64,000 bases of DNA from Tenacibaculum sp. M341 (GCF_004337695.1 NZ_SJXJ01000005.1:186001-250000), one strand, 5' to 3'; positions 51,401-59,986 are shown, numbered from the stretch's first letter. Made by a program: numbers and translations. Notes: generated from the letters alone by a model not told the origin.

Positions 51401-52042
51401 GTGAGAGATACTACCAAACATCAAGGACTTAGAAACCAACTGGCTACTGTTTTAATGAGTAAAGGAATTGTAGACGAAAAAGTGCTAAACGCAGTAAGGA
51501 AAATTCCGAGACACCTTTTTATTGACAGTAGTTTTGAAGATCATGCATATCAAAATAAAGCATTTCCAATAGCGGCTAACCAAACAATTTCTCATCCGTA
51601 TACAGTTGCTTTTCAATCGCAAGTGCTTGAAATTGTTGAAGGTGAAAAAGTGTTAGAAATTGGCACAGGTTCTGGGTATCAAACAGCAGTGTTGTTAGAG
51701 TTAAAAGCTGAGGTTTTTACCATAGAAAGACAACATGAATTGTTTAAGAAAACTTCTTTGTTTTTACCTAGAATAGGCTATAGACCTAAACGTTTTATTT
51801 TTGGTGACGGTTATAAAGGACTACCTGAAGAAGCTCCTTTTGATAAAATAATTGTTACTGCTGGTGCTCCTTTCATTCCTAAGGCACTATTAGGGCAAAT
51901 TAAAGTAGGAGGAAAATTATTGATTCCTGTTGGAGACAAATCACAAGTTATGACTTTATTAATTCGTAAGTCATTGAAAGAGTTCGAAAAACACGAACTG
52001 GGTGATTTTAAATTTGTGCCAATGCTTCAAAAGAAGAATTAA
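51401..52042 (+). CDS. pcm: Protein-L-isoaspartate O-methyltransferase
   Basis: A 213-residue SAM-dependent methyltransferase of the PCMT family. I chose the GTG at 51401, giving VRDTTKHQGLRNQLATVL, which matches the usual N-terminus; upstream in-frame sequence is an implausible Phe/Tyr-rich run. Conserved parts are AFPIAANQTISHPYTVA, SAM motif I VLEIGTGSGYQTAVL and DKIIVTAGAPFIP. It methylates isoaspartyl residues so damaged proteins can be repaired. It is a single gene, convergent with a small membrane protein. Confidence 0.9.
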   Translation: MRDTTKHQGLRNQLATVLMSKGIVDEKVLNAVRKIPRHLFIDSSFEDHAYQNKAFPIAANQTISHPYTVAFQSQVLEIVEGEKVLEIGTGSGYQTAVLLELKAEVFTIERQHELFKKTSLFLPRIGYRPKRFIFGDGYKGLPEEAPFDKIIVTAGAPFIPKALLGQIKVGGKLLIPVGDKSQVMTLLIRKSLKEFEKHELGDFKFVPMLQKKN

Positions 52043-52044
52043 AA

Positions 52045-52530
52045 CTAAGGGTTTATACGTTTATTGATTTCTTTACAGAGTCGAATTTTATCTTTTTTTG
52101 ATAAAAGCATGTTTAAAGTAGTAGGGTGAATCCTTCCGTTTTTTAGTTTAATAATTAAACCAACATCATTAAAAAATAGTTTCTTAGTGGTGACAGATTT
52201 TATTGTGCTAATTTCTAAGGATTCATTTCTTCTACTAAGGTGTCTTCTAACTTCAAAGATTGAGAGTTTTCTTTTAGATAGCGAGCAAGCTTCTATTTTG
52301 TTGTTTTTTAAATAATTGTATGATACGAAGCCAAAAAAGAATGTTGGAATTAAAAATAGACTATAAAAAAATAAATAAAAAAGTAAAGAATTAGGTTTGT
52401 CAAACCCTCTGTATGTTCCTTCAATAAAAAATATAGATAAGCATAAGAAAAATAGAAATAGAATACCAAAAAGTACTCCCATAGAGATTCTAGTTGCTTT
52501 ATTTTGGTAAAAAACAATATCTTCTTTCAT
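52045..52530 (-). CDS. STM3941-like membrane protein
   Basis: A 161-residue protein starting at the ATG at 52528-52530 (MKEDIVFYQNKATR). A longer reading would run through the preceding gene's terminator and is rejected. Two membrane helices (about residues 17-37 and 54-78) are followed by a soluble part with SLSKRKLSIFEVRRH and VGLIIKLKNGRIHP, a PH-like pattern resembling the STM3941 family. The function is unknown. Its stop lies 2 bp from the stop of the convergent methyltransferase gene. Confidence 0.65.
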   Translation of the reverse strand: MKEDIVFYQNKATRISMGVLFGILFLFFLCLSIFFIEGTYRGFDKPNSLLFYLFFYSLFLIPTFFFGFVSYNYLKNNKIEACSLSKRKLSIFEVRRHLSRRNESLEISTIKSVTTKKLFFNDVGLIIKLKNGRIHPTTLNMLLSKKDKIRLCKEINKRINP

Positions 52531-52536
52531 AGCATC

Positions 52537-52570
52537 ATAAAAAAATCCGCCTAAATTAAAAAGCGGATTT
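52537..52570 (-). terminator. Terminator of the small lipoprotein gene
   Basis: AAATCCGC / GCGGATTT stem with an AT-rich loop. On the minus strand it is followed by a T tract, just before the start of the STM3941-like gene. Confidence 0.8.
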
Positions 52571-52597
52571 ATTGAATTTGAATAAAAAAACAACCAA

Positions 52598-52756
52598 CTA
52601 TTCAGCTGTTGCATCAGCAACAACCAATTCTTGTTGGTGTAATTGTTGAGTTTGCTTAGTTTCTTTGTTTGCTAAACCACAAGGAGCTGTGCTTCCGCAA
52701 GAAGTTAATCCTAAGAAACCAACTGTACAAATTGCAATAAATACTACTTTTTTCAT
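52598..52756 (-). CDS. Small lipoprotein, 52 residues
   Basis: A short gene that is easy to miss. The protein begins MKKVVFIAICTVGFLGLTSC, a textbook lipoprotein signal with lipobox LTSC (Cys20), followed by a 32-residue mature peptide GSTAPCGLANKETKQTQQLH then QQELVVADATAE. The start ATG is at 52754-52756 and the stop TAG at 52598-52600; a strong terminator follows 28 bp later. No family is recognised. It lies 25 bp downstream of the PBP-fold gene on the same strand and may be co-transcribed with that operon. Confidence 0.8.
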   Translation of the reverse strand: MKKVVFIAICTVGFLGLTSCGSTAPCGLANKETKQTQQLHQQELVVADATAE

Positions 52757-52781
52757 GTTCTTTTTAATTTAGATGCTAAAT

Positions 52782-53636
52782 TTACAAAATTTTAATTAAT
52801 TTACTAGAATCAATCTTCTGATTAATAACGTTAAGTTCTACCATTTTATTTTGTATGTCTGTCAATAAATTCTCAGTCATAGGTTTACCGTCATTCCATT
52901 CTGTAATTGATAACCATTCTTTAATATCTTCTAGTTGTTGCTCGTATCTAATAGACAATGTTTTGTCAATATCATCAATTGCTTTAAAGTCTTCAGTACA
53001 ATTATTAATAATGCTTAAAACTTTTTGAACTTCTTCTGGATGTTTCTCTAAAACTTCATCTCTAATAGCTACTACAAAACAAGGCCAAGGAGTAGGGCAG
53101 TCACCTAATCTTCTAAATGTTCCATTATCTACTAAAGGTTTTGTTGTAAAATGTTCCCACATAAAATAATCGGCGTCTCCGTTTGTTAACGCGTCAATTC
53201 CTCCTTGAAGATTTTTAACAACTTTAAATTTTAATTTGTCTATATCCCAACCATTATTGTATGCGTTTACGATAGCCATTAGGTGAGATCCAGATCCGTA
53301 TCTACTAATAGCAACAGTTGCATTTTCTAAATCGTCAATACTTTTAAAGTTAGATTTAGCTCCAACATGTATTCCCCAAATTAAAGGGCTTTTTACAAAA
53401 GTTTGAATAATTTTAGAAGGATTTCCATTAATGATATCTTTAATAATTCCTTCAGTTAATACAATTGCAATATCAATTTCACCTTCACGTAAGGCTTTAC
53501 ACATAGCGCCAGTTCCGCCAGGGAAATCTTGCCATCTTAAATTGATATTCTCTTTGGTGTATTCTTTATTTTTTAACGTAATGTACCAAGGATAATTAAA
53601 ATGTTCTGGTACACCACCTACTTTCAAATTCAACAT
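52782..53636 (-). CDS. Periplasmic-binding-protein-fold protein without signal peptide
   Basis: A 284-residue protein with the type 2 periplasmic binding protein fold of the SsuA/THI5/MqnA kind: LNLKVGGVPEHFNYPWYITL, LREGEIDIAIVLTEGI, IDDLENATVAISRYGSGSHL and LQGGIDALTNGDADYFMWEH. It starts directly with the mature fold and has no signal sequence or lipobox, so it should be cytoplasmic. It may be an enzyme or a ligand sensor rather than a transport protein. Its start codon abuts the stop of the nucleoside phosphorylase gene. Confidence 0.75.
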   Translation of the reverse strand: MLNLKVGGVPEHFNYPWYITLKNKEYTKENINLRWQDFPGGTGAMCKALREGEIDIAIVLTEGIIKDIINGNPSKIIQTFVKSPLIWGIHVGAKSNFKSIDDLENATVAISRYGSGSHLMAIVNAYNNGWDIDKLKFKVVKNLQGGIDALTNGDADYFMWEHFTTKPLVDNGTFRRLGDCPTPWPCFVVAIRDEVLEKHPEEVQKVLSIINNCTEDFKAIDDIDKTLSIRYEQQLEDIKEWLSITEWNDGKPMTENLLTDIQNKMVELNVINQKIDSSKLIKIL

Positions 53637-54506
53637 TTATTCCACTAATTTATGTAAAGTATAGGTGATTAAGTTTTCAGTTGTTTCTTTTGGTTTTTCG
53701 CTAAAAGTACCATTGGCTCTGTTTGCAATAATAGCGTTCATAGAACACGCATTGTGTCCTAAAAGTTTTGCCAAACCATATATTGCAGAGGTTTCCATTT
53801 CTAAATTCGTAATTCTAGTATTCTTAAAAGAAAAGCTATCTATTTTAGCATTCATATCAGCATCTTGCAAAGGAAGTCTTAATACACGCCCTTGCGGTGC
53901 GTAAAAACCTCCAGCAGTAGCTGTCATTCCTTTGTATACAATATCAGATGATAATTTGTGTTCTAATTCACTTGAATTAGCTATAACTATTGGATATGAC
54001 TTTTTTTCAGACCAATTAGTATGTGCTACAAAAGCATCTTCAATTTCAGGGTTACAAATATCTTGAATTTGATATGAATGTAACATACCATTTAAATCAA
54101 GAGCATGTGAGCTTAGTAAAAAACTGTCTACTGGAATGTCACTTTGTAAAGATCCAGAAGTACCAATTCTAGTAATATTAAGTTTGGTATGTGTGTCTTT
54201 TACTTTTCTTGTTTTTAAATCAATATTAACTAACGCATCCAATTCATTTAATACAATGTCTATATTATCTGGACCAATTCCCGTTGACATTACAGTAATA
54301 CGTTTGTTTTTGTAAAAACCAGTAGTGGTTTTAAATTCTCTTTTTTGAGTTGTAAACTCTATAGAGTCAAAATGTTTAGTTATTTTATCTACACGATATT
54401 GGTCACCAACAAAAATGATATCAGTGGCTATGTGTTCAGGTTTTAAATTTAAATGATATACACTACCATCTTCATTTAAAATAAGTTCAGAGTTTTTAAT
54501 CGTCAT
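53637..54506 (-). CDS. Nucleoside phosphorylase (PNP/UDP family)
   Basis: A 289-residue phosphorylase-superfamily enzyme. Features are IIFVGDQYRVDKI (phosphate-binding loop region), VMSTGIGPDNIDIVLNEL, ITRIGTSGSLQ and the purine/ribose-binding ITNLEMETSAIYGLAKLLGH, typical of uridine phosphorylase and MTA/SAH nucleosidase relatives. It cleaves a nucleoside to base and ribose-1-phosphate or hydrolyses it; the base is not resolved. It lies between the DUF1835 gene and the PBP-fold gene with zero spacing on both sides. Confidence 0.85.
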   Translation of the reverse strand: MTIKNSELILNEDGSVYHLNLKPEHIATDIIFVGDQYRVDKITKHFDSIEFTTQKREFKTTTGFYKNKRITVMSTGIGPDNIDIVLNELDALVNIDLKTRKVKDTHTKLNITRIGTSGSLQSDIPVDSFLLSSHALDLNGMLHSYQIQDICNPEIEDAFVAHTNWSEKKSYPIVIANSSELEHKLSSDIVYKGMTATAGGFYAPQGRVLRLPLQDADMNAKIDSFSFKNTRITNLEMETSAIYGLAKLLGHNACSMNAIIANRANGTFSEKPKETTENLITYTLHKLVE

Positions 54507-55445
54507 TTAAGATGTTAATTTCAGTAACTTGTCGTTTGTATTTACATACAAGTAGCTATATTTTTTAGCTCCGCCAAGATACGAAAAATCAGAACGAATT
54601 TCTCTGTAATAATTAAATTGCTTTTCTAAAACTTGTTTTCCTTTCTTACTTAGTTTTGTTGGAGAGAATGATGTGAATAATTTTTTAAGTTCATTTAACT
54701 TATTCGCATATTGCACATCTCCAAAACCGTATACAGTTTGATTGTTAAGTAATTCTCTAATTAATTCATTTTTAGAGTCAAATGTTTTTGAGGCTACAGT
54801 TTCAATAATTTCATTTTCAACGGCATTTAAACCATTTTCTATTGAAGGAAATCTTAATAAATGTGCTTTAATTGCATCTGGAAGGTAAATGAAAGGAGAA
54901 GAAGGATTGAATTTATGAACAGTTTCTAAGCGTAAAGGACTGTCTGAACAGTATAATTGCCAAATATAATCAGCATATTCAATGTCATCTTTAGTTAATG
55001 TTGCTCTGTTACTGTATAAATTTTTAAGACCTTTTGAAGATAGTTCTGAGAAACCGACTAATTTTTCACTTTCATCTGTTTTTCCACTTTGGACTAATGT
55101 GATTTTTCGTCCTTTTCTGTAGCGTTTTAACCAACTAACTACAGCAATTAGATTTACTTGACAAAATAAATCGTAATCAAACCATAGTACAATTTCGTCT
55201 TGATTTTGTTTACATAAGTTTCTGTACTCCTTTAAGGTAAGATCAATAAAAGTTTTTTTAGTTACCTTATAAGATGTATTTAAAAAGTCAAAACGAGTTT
55301 TCCAGAAGTCTTCACTTCCAACATCCGTTGTGGTTTTACCTTCACAAAGCATTTCTCGCCAAGTGATAATTTCACCTTTAATTTTTTGACTCTTTAAAAG
55401 TTGAGTAGTCGAATCTCCGTTAGTTATATGCAAAATAGAACTCAT
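54507..55445 (-). CDS. DUF1835 protein
   Basis: A 312-residue protein. The N-terminal half matches DUF1835: ILHITNGDSTTQLLK, GEIITWREMLCEGKTT, IVLWFDYDLFCQVNLI and the C-terminal IEYADYIWQLYCSDSPLRL. This fold resembles a nucleoside or nucleotide-binding Rossmann domain of unknown activity. It is the first gene of the operon that continues with the nucleoside phosphorylase and the PBP-fold protein, each directly abutting the next. Confidence 0.8.
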   Translation of the reverse strand: MSSILHITNGDSTTQLLKSQKIKGEIITWREMLCEGKTTTDVGSEDFWKTRFDFLNTSYKVTKKTFIDLTLKEYRNLCKQNQDEIVLWFDYDLFCQVNLIAVVSWLKRYRKGRKITLVQSGKTDESEKLVGFSELSSKGLKNLYSNRATLTKDDIEYADYIWQLYCSDSPLRLETVHKFNPSSPFIYLPDAIKAHLLRFPSIENGLNAVENEIIETVASKTFDSKNELIRELLNNQTVYGFGDVQYANKLNELKKLFTSFSPTKLSKKGKQVLEKQFNYYREIRSDFSYLGGAKKYSYLYVNTNDKLLKLTS

Positions 55446-55480
55446 CGAAAGGGGCTTAAAAAATTTTTACCAATATTAAT

Positions 55481-55540
55481 AAAAAAAAACAATACTTTGT
55501 GAAATATGTTGTTAATGTATCTTATTTTTAAGTATTGTTT
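55481..55540 (-). terminator. Terminator of the SUI1 operon
   Basis: AAACAATACTT / AAGTATTGTTT, 11 bp perfect, with a 32-nt loop. On the minus strand a run of nine T residues follows, so it ends the SUI1/oxygenase transcript. Confidence 0.7.
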
Positions 55541-55611
55541 GGTTTTATTAATGTTTATTGGTTTTATTTTTATTTTTTTAACAGTAAAATAGTTAAATTA
55601 TTAATATTAAA

Positions 55612-55935
55612 TTAACCTCCAACTCTTTTTACTTTAAAACCTTTGTCTTTAAGTATTTGCATTATTTGATCTCGATAGTCTCCTTGAATGATAATTTTTT
55701 CATCTTTAAAACTACCGCCTACAGATAATGAAGTTTTAATTTCTTTTGCTAATTTTTTAAAATCGCTACTAGCCCCATTATAGCCATCAATAATAGTGAT
55801 AGGCTTTCCTTTTCGCTTTTCGTATTTACATAAAAGAGGCTCATCTTGTAACCAGATATCTGGTTTCTCCTCTTTTTTTGGTTCTTCGAATTTATGTTCA
55901 GGAAAAAGATTTTTTAATTGGTCTTGTAAATCCAT
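55612..55935 (-). CDS. SUI1/eIF1-like translation factor (YciH family)
   Basis: A 107-residue protein. The C-terminal SUI1 domain begins PITIIDGYNGASSDFKKLAK and continues SVGGSFKDEKIIIQGDYRDQ to ILKDKGFKVKRVGG, the classic eIF1/YciH pattern. The N-terminal 35 residues are charged and variable. Bacterial members are thought to check start-codon selection or bind ribosomes. It is encoded 13 bp after the 2OG-oxygenase gene. Confidence 0.9.
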   Translation of the reverse strand: MDLQDQLKNLFPEHKFEEPKKEEKPDIWLQDEPLLCKYEKRKGKPITIIDGYNGASSDFKKLAKEIKTSLSVGGSFKDEKIIIQGDYRDQIMQILKDKGFKVKRVGG

Positions 55936-55948
55936 TAGCTTTTTAGTT

Positions 55949-56896
55949 TTATTTAATTAAACCTAATTCACGTAAACGTTCAGTTAAAAATTCACCTGCA
56001 GTAATATCATCAAATTGTTTAGGATTTTCACTATCAATACAATTCTCTAAAACATCTAATTTCATTTCAGAAACAGGGTGCATAAAGAAAGGGATAGAAT
56101 ATCTTGAAGTACCCCACAACTCTTTTGGTGGATTTACAACTCTATGAATGGTAGATTTTAATTTGTTATTACTATGTCTAGATAACATATCACCAACATT
56201 AATCATCAATTCATCTGGTTCCGCAATTGCGTCAATCCACTCGCCATCATGATTTTGAACCTGAAGTCCTTTACCATGCGCTCCCATTAATAACGTAATT
56301 AAATTAATGTCTCCATGCGCAGCCGCTCTGACAGCTCCCTTAGGTTCTTCTTTAATTGGAGGATAGTGTATTGGTCTTAAAATACTATTCCCATTATGTA
56401 TATATTTATCAAAATACTCTTCATCTAAGTCTAAGTATAATGCTAATGATCTAAGTACATATTTAGCTGTTTTTTCTAACATTTGATATGTTTGCTTACC
56501 AACTTCATTAAATTTTGGTAATTCTTCAACAATTACATTGTCAGGGTATTCATCAGCTAATTTTGGGTTGTCATCTACATATTGACCAAAATGCCAAAAT
56601 TCTTTTAAATCACCTTCTTTCTTTCCTTTTGCACTTTCTTTTCCAAAAGAAACATAACCACGTTGACCTCCAATACCAGGAATCTCATATTGCTGTTTTG
56701 TTTCTACAGGTAATTCGAAAAAGTTTTTAATTTCAGCATATAAGTTATCTACTAACTCATTATCTAAAAAGTGACCTTTTAAAGCAACAAAACCAATAGT
56801 TTCATATGCATGACCTATTTCATTAATAAATTTTTGCTTTCGTTCTTTACTATCTGATAAAAAGTCTCTTAAATCTACACTAGGTATTTTGTTCAT
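55949..56896 (-). CDS. Isopenicillin N synthase-family 2OG-Fe(II) oxygenase
   Basis: A 315-residue oxygenase. The N-terminal DIOX_N domain starts IPSVDLRDFLSD. The iron ligands are His194 and Asp196 (AAHGDINLITLL) and His251 (HRVVNPP), and the 2-oxoglutarate-binding RxS is RYSIPFF (Arg265, Ser267). The family oxidises small molecules, including secondary-metabolite precursors; the substrate is unknown. Members are common in marine Flavobacteriia. It is first in a two-gene operon with the SUI1 protein. Confidence 0.9.
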   Translation of the reverse strand: MNKIPSVDLRDFLSDSKERKQKFINEIGHAYETIGFVALKGHFLDNELVDNLYAEIKNFFELPVETKQQYEIPGIGGQRGYVSFGKESAKGKKEGDLKEFWHFGQYVDDNPKLADEYPDNVIVEELPKFNEVGKQTYQMLEKTAKYVLRSLALYLDLDEEYFDKYIHNGNSILRPIHYPPIKEEPKGAVRAAAHGDINLITLLMGAHGKGLQVQNHDGEWIDAIAEPDELMINVGDMLSRHSNNKLKSTIHRVVNPPKELWGTSRYSIPFFMHPVSEMKLDVLENCIDSENPKQFDDITAGEFLTERLRELGLIK

Positions 56897-56939
56897 TACT
56901 GTTGTTGTTTTCTAATAATATAAAGTTACTAAAAAAGTA

Positions 56940-57668
56940 TTATTTTTTTGTAAACGGAATTAAATATGAAATGGTATAATTAAAACCAAATCCAGTACTG
57001 CTGGTATTTACAGTATTAAATCCAGGAGCATATAGGGTTTGAAACCCTTCTTGGTCATCAATACTCAGTGCAATTTTGAAAGCACCATGAAAACCAATGA
57101 ATAAATTTTTAAAAGTCTCTGCTTTTATTCCTAATTGAAATTCTACCCAATGTGCATTTAAACCACTTTGAGAAATTGGAGTTGTAATTGGATCTCTAGG
57201 AAATTGAATGTCAGTATTTGTATCACCAGTTGTAACATTAGGTGTATAACTGTTTAATGTATGTTCAAAAATGGCTAAACCGTATCTTCCACCTACATAT
57301 ATTTCGTTATTCATATCTAACCAATTGTTGTAAGTGTTGTAGTTAGCACCGAGTCTAATATAATTACCTTTAGCTGTTGAAGTAGTAAAATCTTCAAAAG
57401 TAATTTCTTCTTCTCTTCCTATTTCTCCTGCAAGATACCAGCGTCTTGAGATTCTATAATCTCCAACCAATTCAAAGCCGGTGTAACTTTTATCAATAAA
57501 ACCAAGTGCAGGTTTGCTAATATCAAGTCCTACACGAATTCCATATCCAGTTTTATATACAATTGTGTCTTTTTTAGTTTCTTTCTTTTTTGAAATGATT
57601 CCTTGAGAGTAAGAGTTGAAAAAACTCAAGAATATACTCAGCTTAATGAAAAATGTTAACGTGCGCAT
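56940..57668 (-). CDS. DUF6048 outer-membrane-like protein
   Basis: A 242-residue protein with a signal peptide (about residues 1-21, FFNSYSQ). The mature part has alternating amphipathic strands, including YGIRVGLDISKPALGF, GNYIRLGANYNTYNNW and a terminal GFGFNYTISYLIPFTKK ending in an aromatic-rich strand, suggesting a beta-barrel. It matches the flavobacterial DUF6048 family. Its 5' end overlaps the DUF6452 gene by 26 bp, and the pair is usually adjacent to the rRNA methyltransferase gene in these genomes, as far as I recall. Confidence 0.8.
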   Translation of the reverse strand: MRTLTFFIKLSIFLSFFNSYSQGIISKKKETKKDTIVYKTGYGIRVGLDISKPALGFIDKSYTGFELVGDYRISRRWYLAGEIGREEEITFEDFTTSTAKGNYIRLGANYNTYNNWLDMNNEIYVGGRYGLAIFEHTLNSYTPNVTTGDTNTDIQFPRDPITTPISQSGLNAHWVEFQLGIKAETFKNLFIGFHGAFKIALSIDDQEGFQTLYAPGFNTVNTSSTGFGFNYTISYLIPFTKK

Positions 57669-58128
57669 TTTCTTGTGTTTTAATAGATTCTAATTCTTCT
57701 GTAGATAACTCATCAATCCAACCAGAACTTGTAAAATTTACATTGTTAAAAATAACTCTAAATCCGCAAGATCTAGATACATAGTCATCTTCTGGTTCAT
57801 AAGTAATGGTTAATGTAGCTTCTTCATTAGCAGCTTCATTACCATCTTCAGATTCATTTTTAATTAGAGTGTATACCGTTTCCATAGCATTGGTATTTAA
57901 TGGTATGGCAATACTATCTGTTGAAGTAACATTAATTAAGGTATCATTCTCATTTCTTAAGATCACAGAAAGTCTTGTAACATTTTTCAATTCATCTTTA
58001 TCGTCATTATCATAAAAACGTAAAACCAAATTAGGTGTAACAGGGTTAAGTGTGCAAAAATCATCTTTTTCGCAACTACTTTGTCCAATAGAAAGTAGGA
58101 CTAAAAATGCTATAAAACTTTTTTTCAT
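57643..58128 (-). CDS. DUF6452 lipoprotein
   Basis: A 161-residue lipoprotein with lipobox IGQSSC (Cys19). The mature part starts EKDDFC and contains TPNLVLRFYDNDDKDELKNV and YVSRSCGFRVIFNNV, fitting the DUF6452 family. It is beta-rich and its function is unknown. It overlaps the DUF6048 gene by 26 bp and they are co-transcribed, so they may form an outer-membrane complex. Confidence 0.8.
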   Translation of the reverse strand: MKKSFIAFLVLLSIGQSSCEKDDFCTLNPVTPNLVLRFYDNDDKDELKNVTRLSVILRNENDTLINVTSTDSIAIPLNTNAMETVYTLIKNESEDGNEAANEEATLTITYEPEDDYVSRSCGFRVIFNNVNFTSSGWIDELSTEELESIKTQENAHVNIFH

Positions 58129-58268
58129 TCTTTGGTATATATAAGAATAGGCTTCAAAAGTACTAATTATTGCTAATATTTAAAGGTTAAAATATACCTA
58201 ATAGTAGTGATGCATTGACGTGTGTTGAATTTATTTCTTTACCAAAGAGAAATATAAAAACTTTTAAA

Positions 58269-58964
58269 ATGAAAAAAACGATACTTTTTTTAACAATGTT
58301 ACTAAGCATGTTTACAGTTTACAGTACTACTTCTAATGCTAGTTTAGATATTCTTTTAGGAAAGAAAAAAGTAGAATTAGGGGTTTCTGAAAGTGATGCC
58401 GAAATTTTTATCAACGGAAAAATGGTAGGTAAGGGAAGCACTTTGGTAACTGTACCTAAGGGAGATTGTGTAACTGTGGTAGTAAAAAAAATAGCTTACC
58501 TAACAGAGCGCATTGAGTTTTGTAATAAAAAAGATATGACAAAACCACCAAAATCACATTATGTAGAAATGAAACGAGATGATTCTTATGATGCCTCTGT
58601 GCAAACTGATATTGCAAATGTTGATATAGAGCTTAAATGTGAAAAGTTGACAAAAGATAAAGCATGGAAGTTGATTAATCAGATTGTATTGACTTACATA
58701 GATGTAATTGAAATGACAGACAAAGAAACCGGATATTTAAGAACAGCTTGGTCGTTAAAATCATTTAGCCAAAATACTGTAAGAACTAGAATTATAGTAA
58801 AAGAATCATCATCAGAACCATTAGTGTTTAAAGTAAAATTGATAAGTGAATCTTCAGGTTTACCATTAACAAGTGTAAAAAGTGATGAGTTGTATAAAGA
58901 ATGGGATAGGGTGTTACGTTCATATTCTGATGTGATTGGTGAATTTCAGGCAAGAATTAAATAA
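58269..58964 (+). CDS. Exported PEGA-domain protein
   Basis: A 231-residue protein. I chose the ATG at 58269 because it starts a signal peptide MKKTILFLTMLLSMFTVYS; upstream in-frame sequence is unrelated. Residues about 35-85 form a PEGA domain (DAEIFINGKMVGKGSTLV, then VTVVVKKIAYLTERIEF), a small surface-associated beta fold. The C-terminal region is a second alpha+beta domain of unknown type. It lies between the DUF6452/DUF6048 pair and the rlmD-like gene on the opposite strand and is followed 8 bp later by a lipoprotein gene. Confidence 0.7.
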   Translation: MKKTILFLTMLLSMFTVYSTTSNASLDILLGKKKVELGVSESDAEIFINGKMVGKGSTLVTVPKGDCVTVVVKKIAYLTERIEFCNKKDMTKPPKSHYVEMKRDDSYDASVQTDIANVDIELKCEKLTKDKAWKLINQIVLTYIDVIEMTDKETGYLRTAWSLKSFSQNTVRTRIIVKESSSEPLVFKVKLISESSGLPLTSVKSDELYKEWDRVLRSYSDVIGEFQARIK

Positions 58965-58972
58965 GTTAAATT

Positions 58973-59716
58973 ATGGATTACAATTTTTTTAAAACTAAAA
59001 TAAAGAGCTTAAATAGAATTTTATTAGTGCTATTTAGTGTATTTGTATTGTTTGGATGTACAGATACAGAAGGGGATGAAGGAGAAGGAGGTAATATGGA
59101 GTATATAGCAGGTGAATTTTCTGGAGTATTGGTTGGATCTACTGGTAGTTATACTTTAAAATTAGAAGAAGATAATGTAATTGCGGTCGTTTTTTTCAAC
59201 GGAAATATATATACATTAACATCTAATGAAAGTTTAGCACCTAATGGATCCATAACATTAACAGAAGGAACCATATCAATAAAAATAACAGATAATGGTG
59301 ATTTGTTTCCTGAGCTAACGTTTACTATTCCTGGACATAATGTTCAATATACTATAGTAACAAATGTTATTTCAAATCCTAATAGGAATTATGTAGGTAC
59401 TTCCATTAATACTAGTGAAGGAAGGATCATTCGTAAATCGACATTTAACTTAACGATCTATGGTAGTAATTGGAAGGGAATTGAAAAAGTAATTTTAAAT
59501 ACAGAAGACCCTGAAGAAGTAAATGAAATTATTAGAGCGGAAGGTAAAATTACTGAAGATGCTGATTCTGTTAGCTTTTTTTGGAATAACGATGAGCTCA
59601 TTTTTACATTGAATAAAATTGGAGACAGGTTAGTTTATACTGAAGAAATTATAGAACAAGTTGGAGGAGTTCCAGAAGTAGTGGCAACTTTTGAAATAGA
59701 ATTAACAAAAAAATAG
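58973..59716 (+). CDS. Lipoprotein of unknown function
   Basis: A 247-residue protein. The hydrophobic segment and lipobox FVLFGC (Cys29) follow a longer than usual basic N-terminus (MDYNFFKTKIKSLNR). The mature part begins TDTEGDEGEGGNME, an acidic linker typical of flavobacterial surface lipoproteins, and is then beta-rich (GTISIKITDNGDLFPELTFT). No family is recognised. It is co-transcribed with the PEGA gene and followed by a strong terminator. Confidence 0.75.
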   Translation: MDYNFFKTKIKSLNRILLVLFSVFVLFGCTDTEGDEGEGGNMEYIAGEFSGVLVGSTGSYTLKLEEDNVIAVVFFNGNIYTLTSNESLAPNGSITLTEGTISIKITDNGDLFPELTFTIPGHNVQYTIVTNVISNPNRNYVGTSINTSEGRIIRKSTFNLTIYGSNWKGIEKVILNTEDPEEVNEIIRAEGKITEDADSVSFFWNNDELIFTLNKIGDRLVYTEEIIEQVGGVPEVVATFEIELTKK

Positions 59717-59749
59717 TGTTTTAAATTGTAGAATTAATTTTTGTTGTTA

Positions 59750-59783
59750 AACAGGCTATCTTTAAAGGTAGCCTGTTTTTTAT
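59750..59783 (+). terminator. Terminator of the PEGA/lipoprotein operon
   Basis: AACAGGCTA / TAGCCTGTT stem with a 10-nt loop followed by a T run. Confidence 0.85.
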
Positions 59784-59864
59784 AGGTAATAAAAACACCT
59801 ATGGGTAGGTATGTTTTAGTGTGTTGCTTATCAATAATATTGAGCTAATCCAAAAACATAAATT

Positions 59865-59924
59865 ATGAAAAAAAATTACTTTTTATTTTCAAAAAACAAG
59901 CGTATTTCTCAACATCATAGTTAA
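59865..59924 (+). CDS. Possible 19-residue peptide overlapping a hairpin
   Basis: An ATG ORF encoding MKKNYFLFSKNKRISQHHS. It resembles the N-terminus of an exported protein but stops before any hydrophobic core. It overlaps the strong minus-strand terminator hairpin. It could be a remnant of a lost gene; coding function is doubtful. Confidence 0.15.
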   Translation: MKKNYFLFSKNKRISQHHS

Positions 59925-59940
59925 AGAAATACGCTTGTTT
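59889..59940 (-). terminator. Terminator of the rRNA methyltransferase gene
   Basis: A 15-bp perfect stem (AAACAAGCGTATTTC with GAAATACGCTTGTTT, 59894-59908 and 59926-59940). On the minus strand it is followed by six T residues, ending the methyltransferase transcript. Confidence 0.75.
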
Positions 59941-59986
59941 GAATTAAATCAGTTAATAAAATATTCCGCGCTGTAAGCTAAAATTA

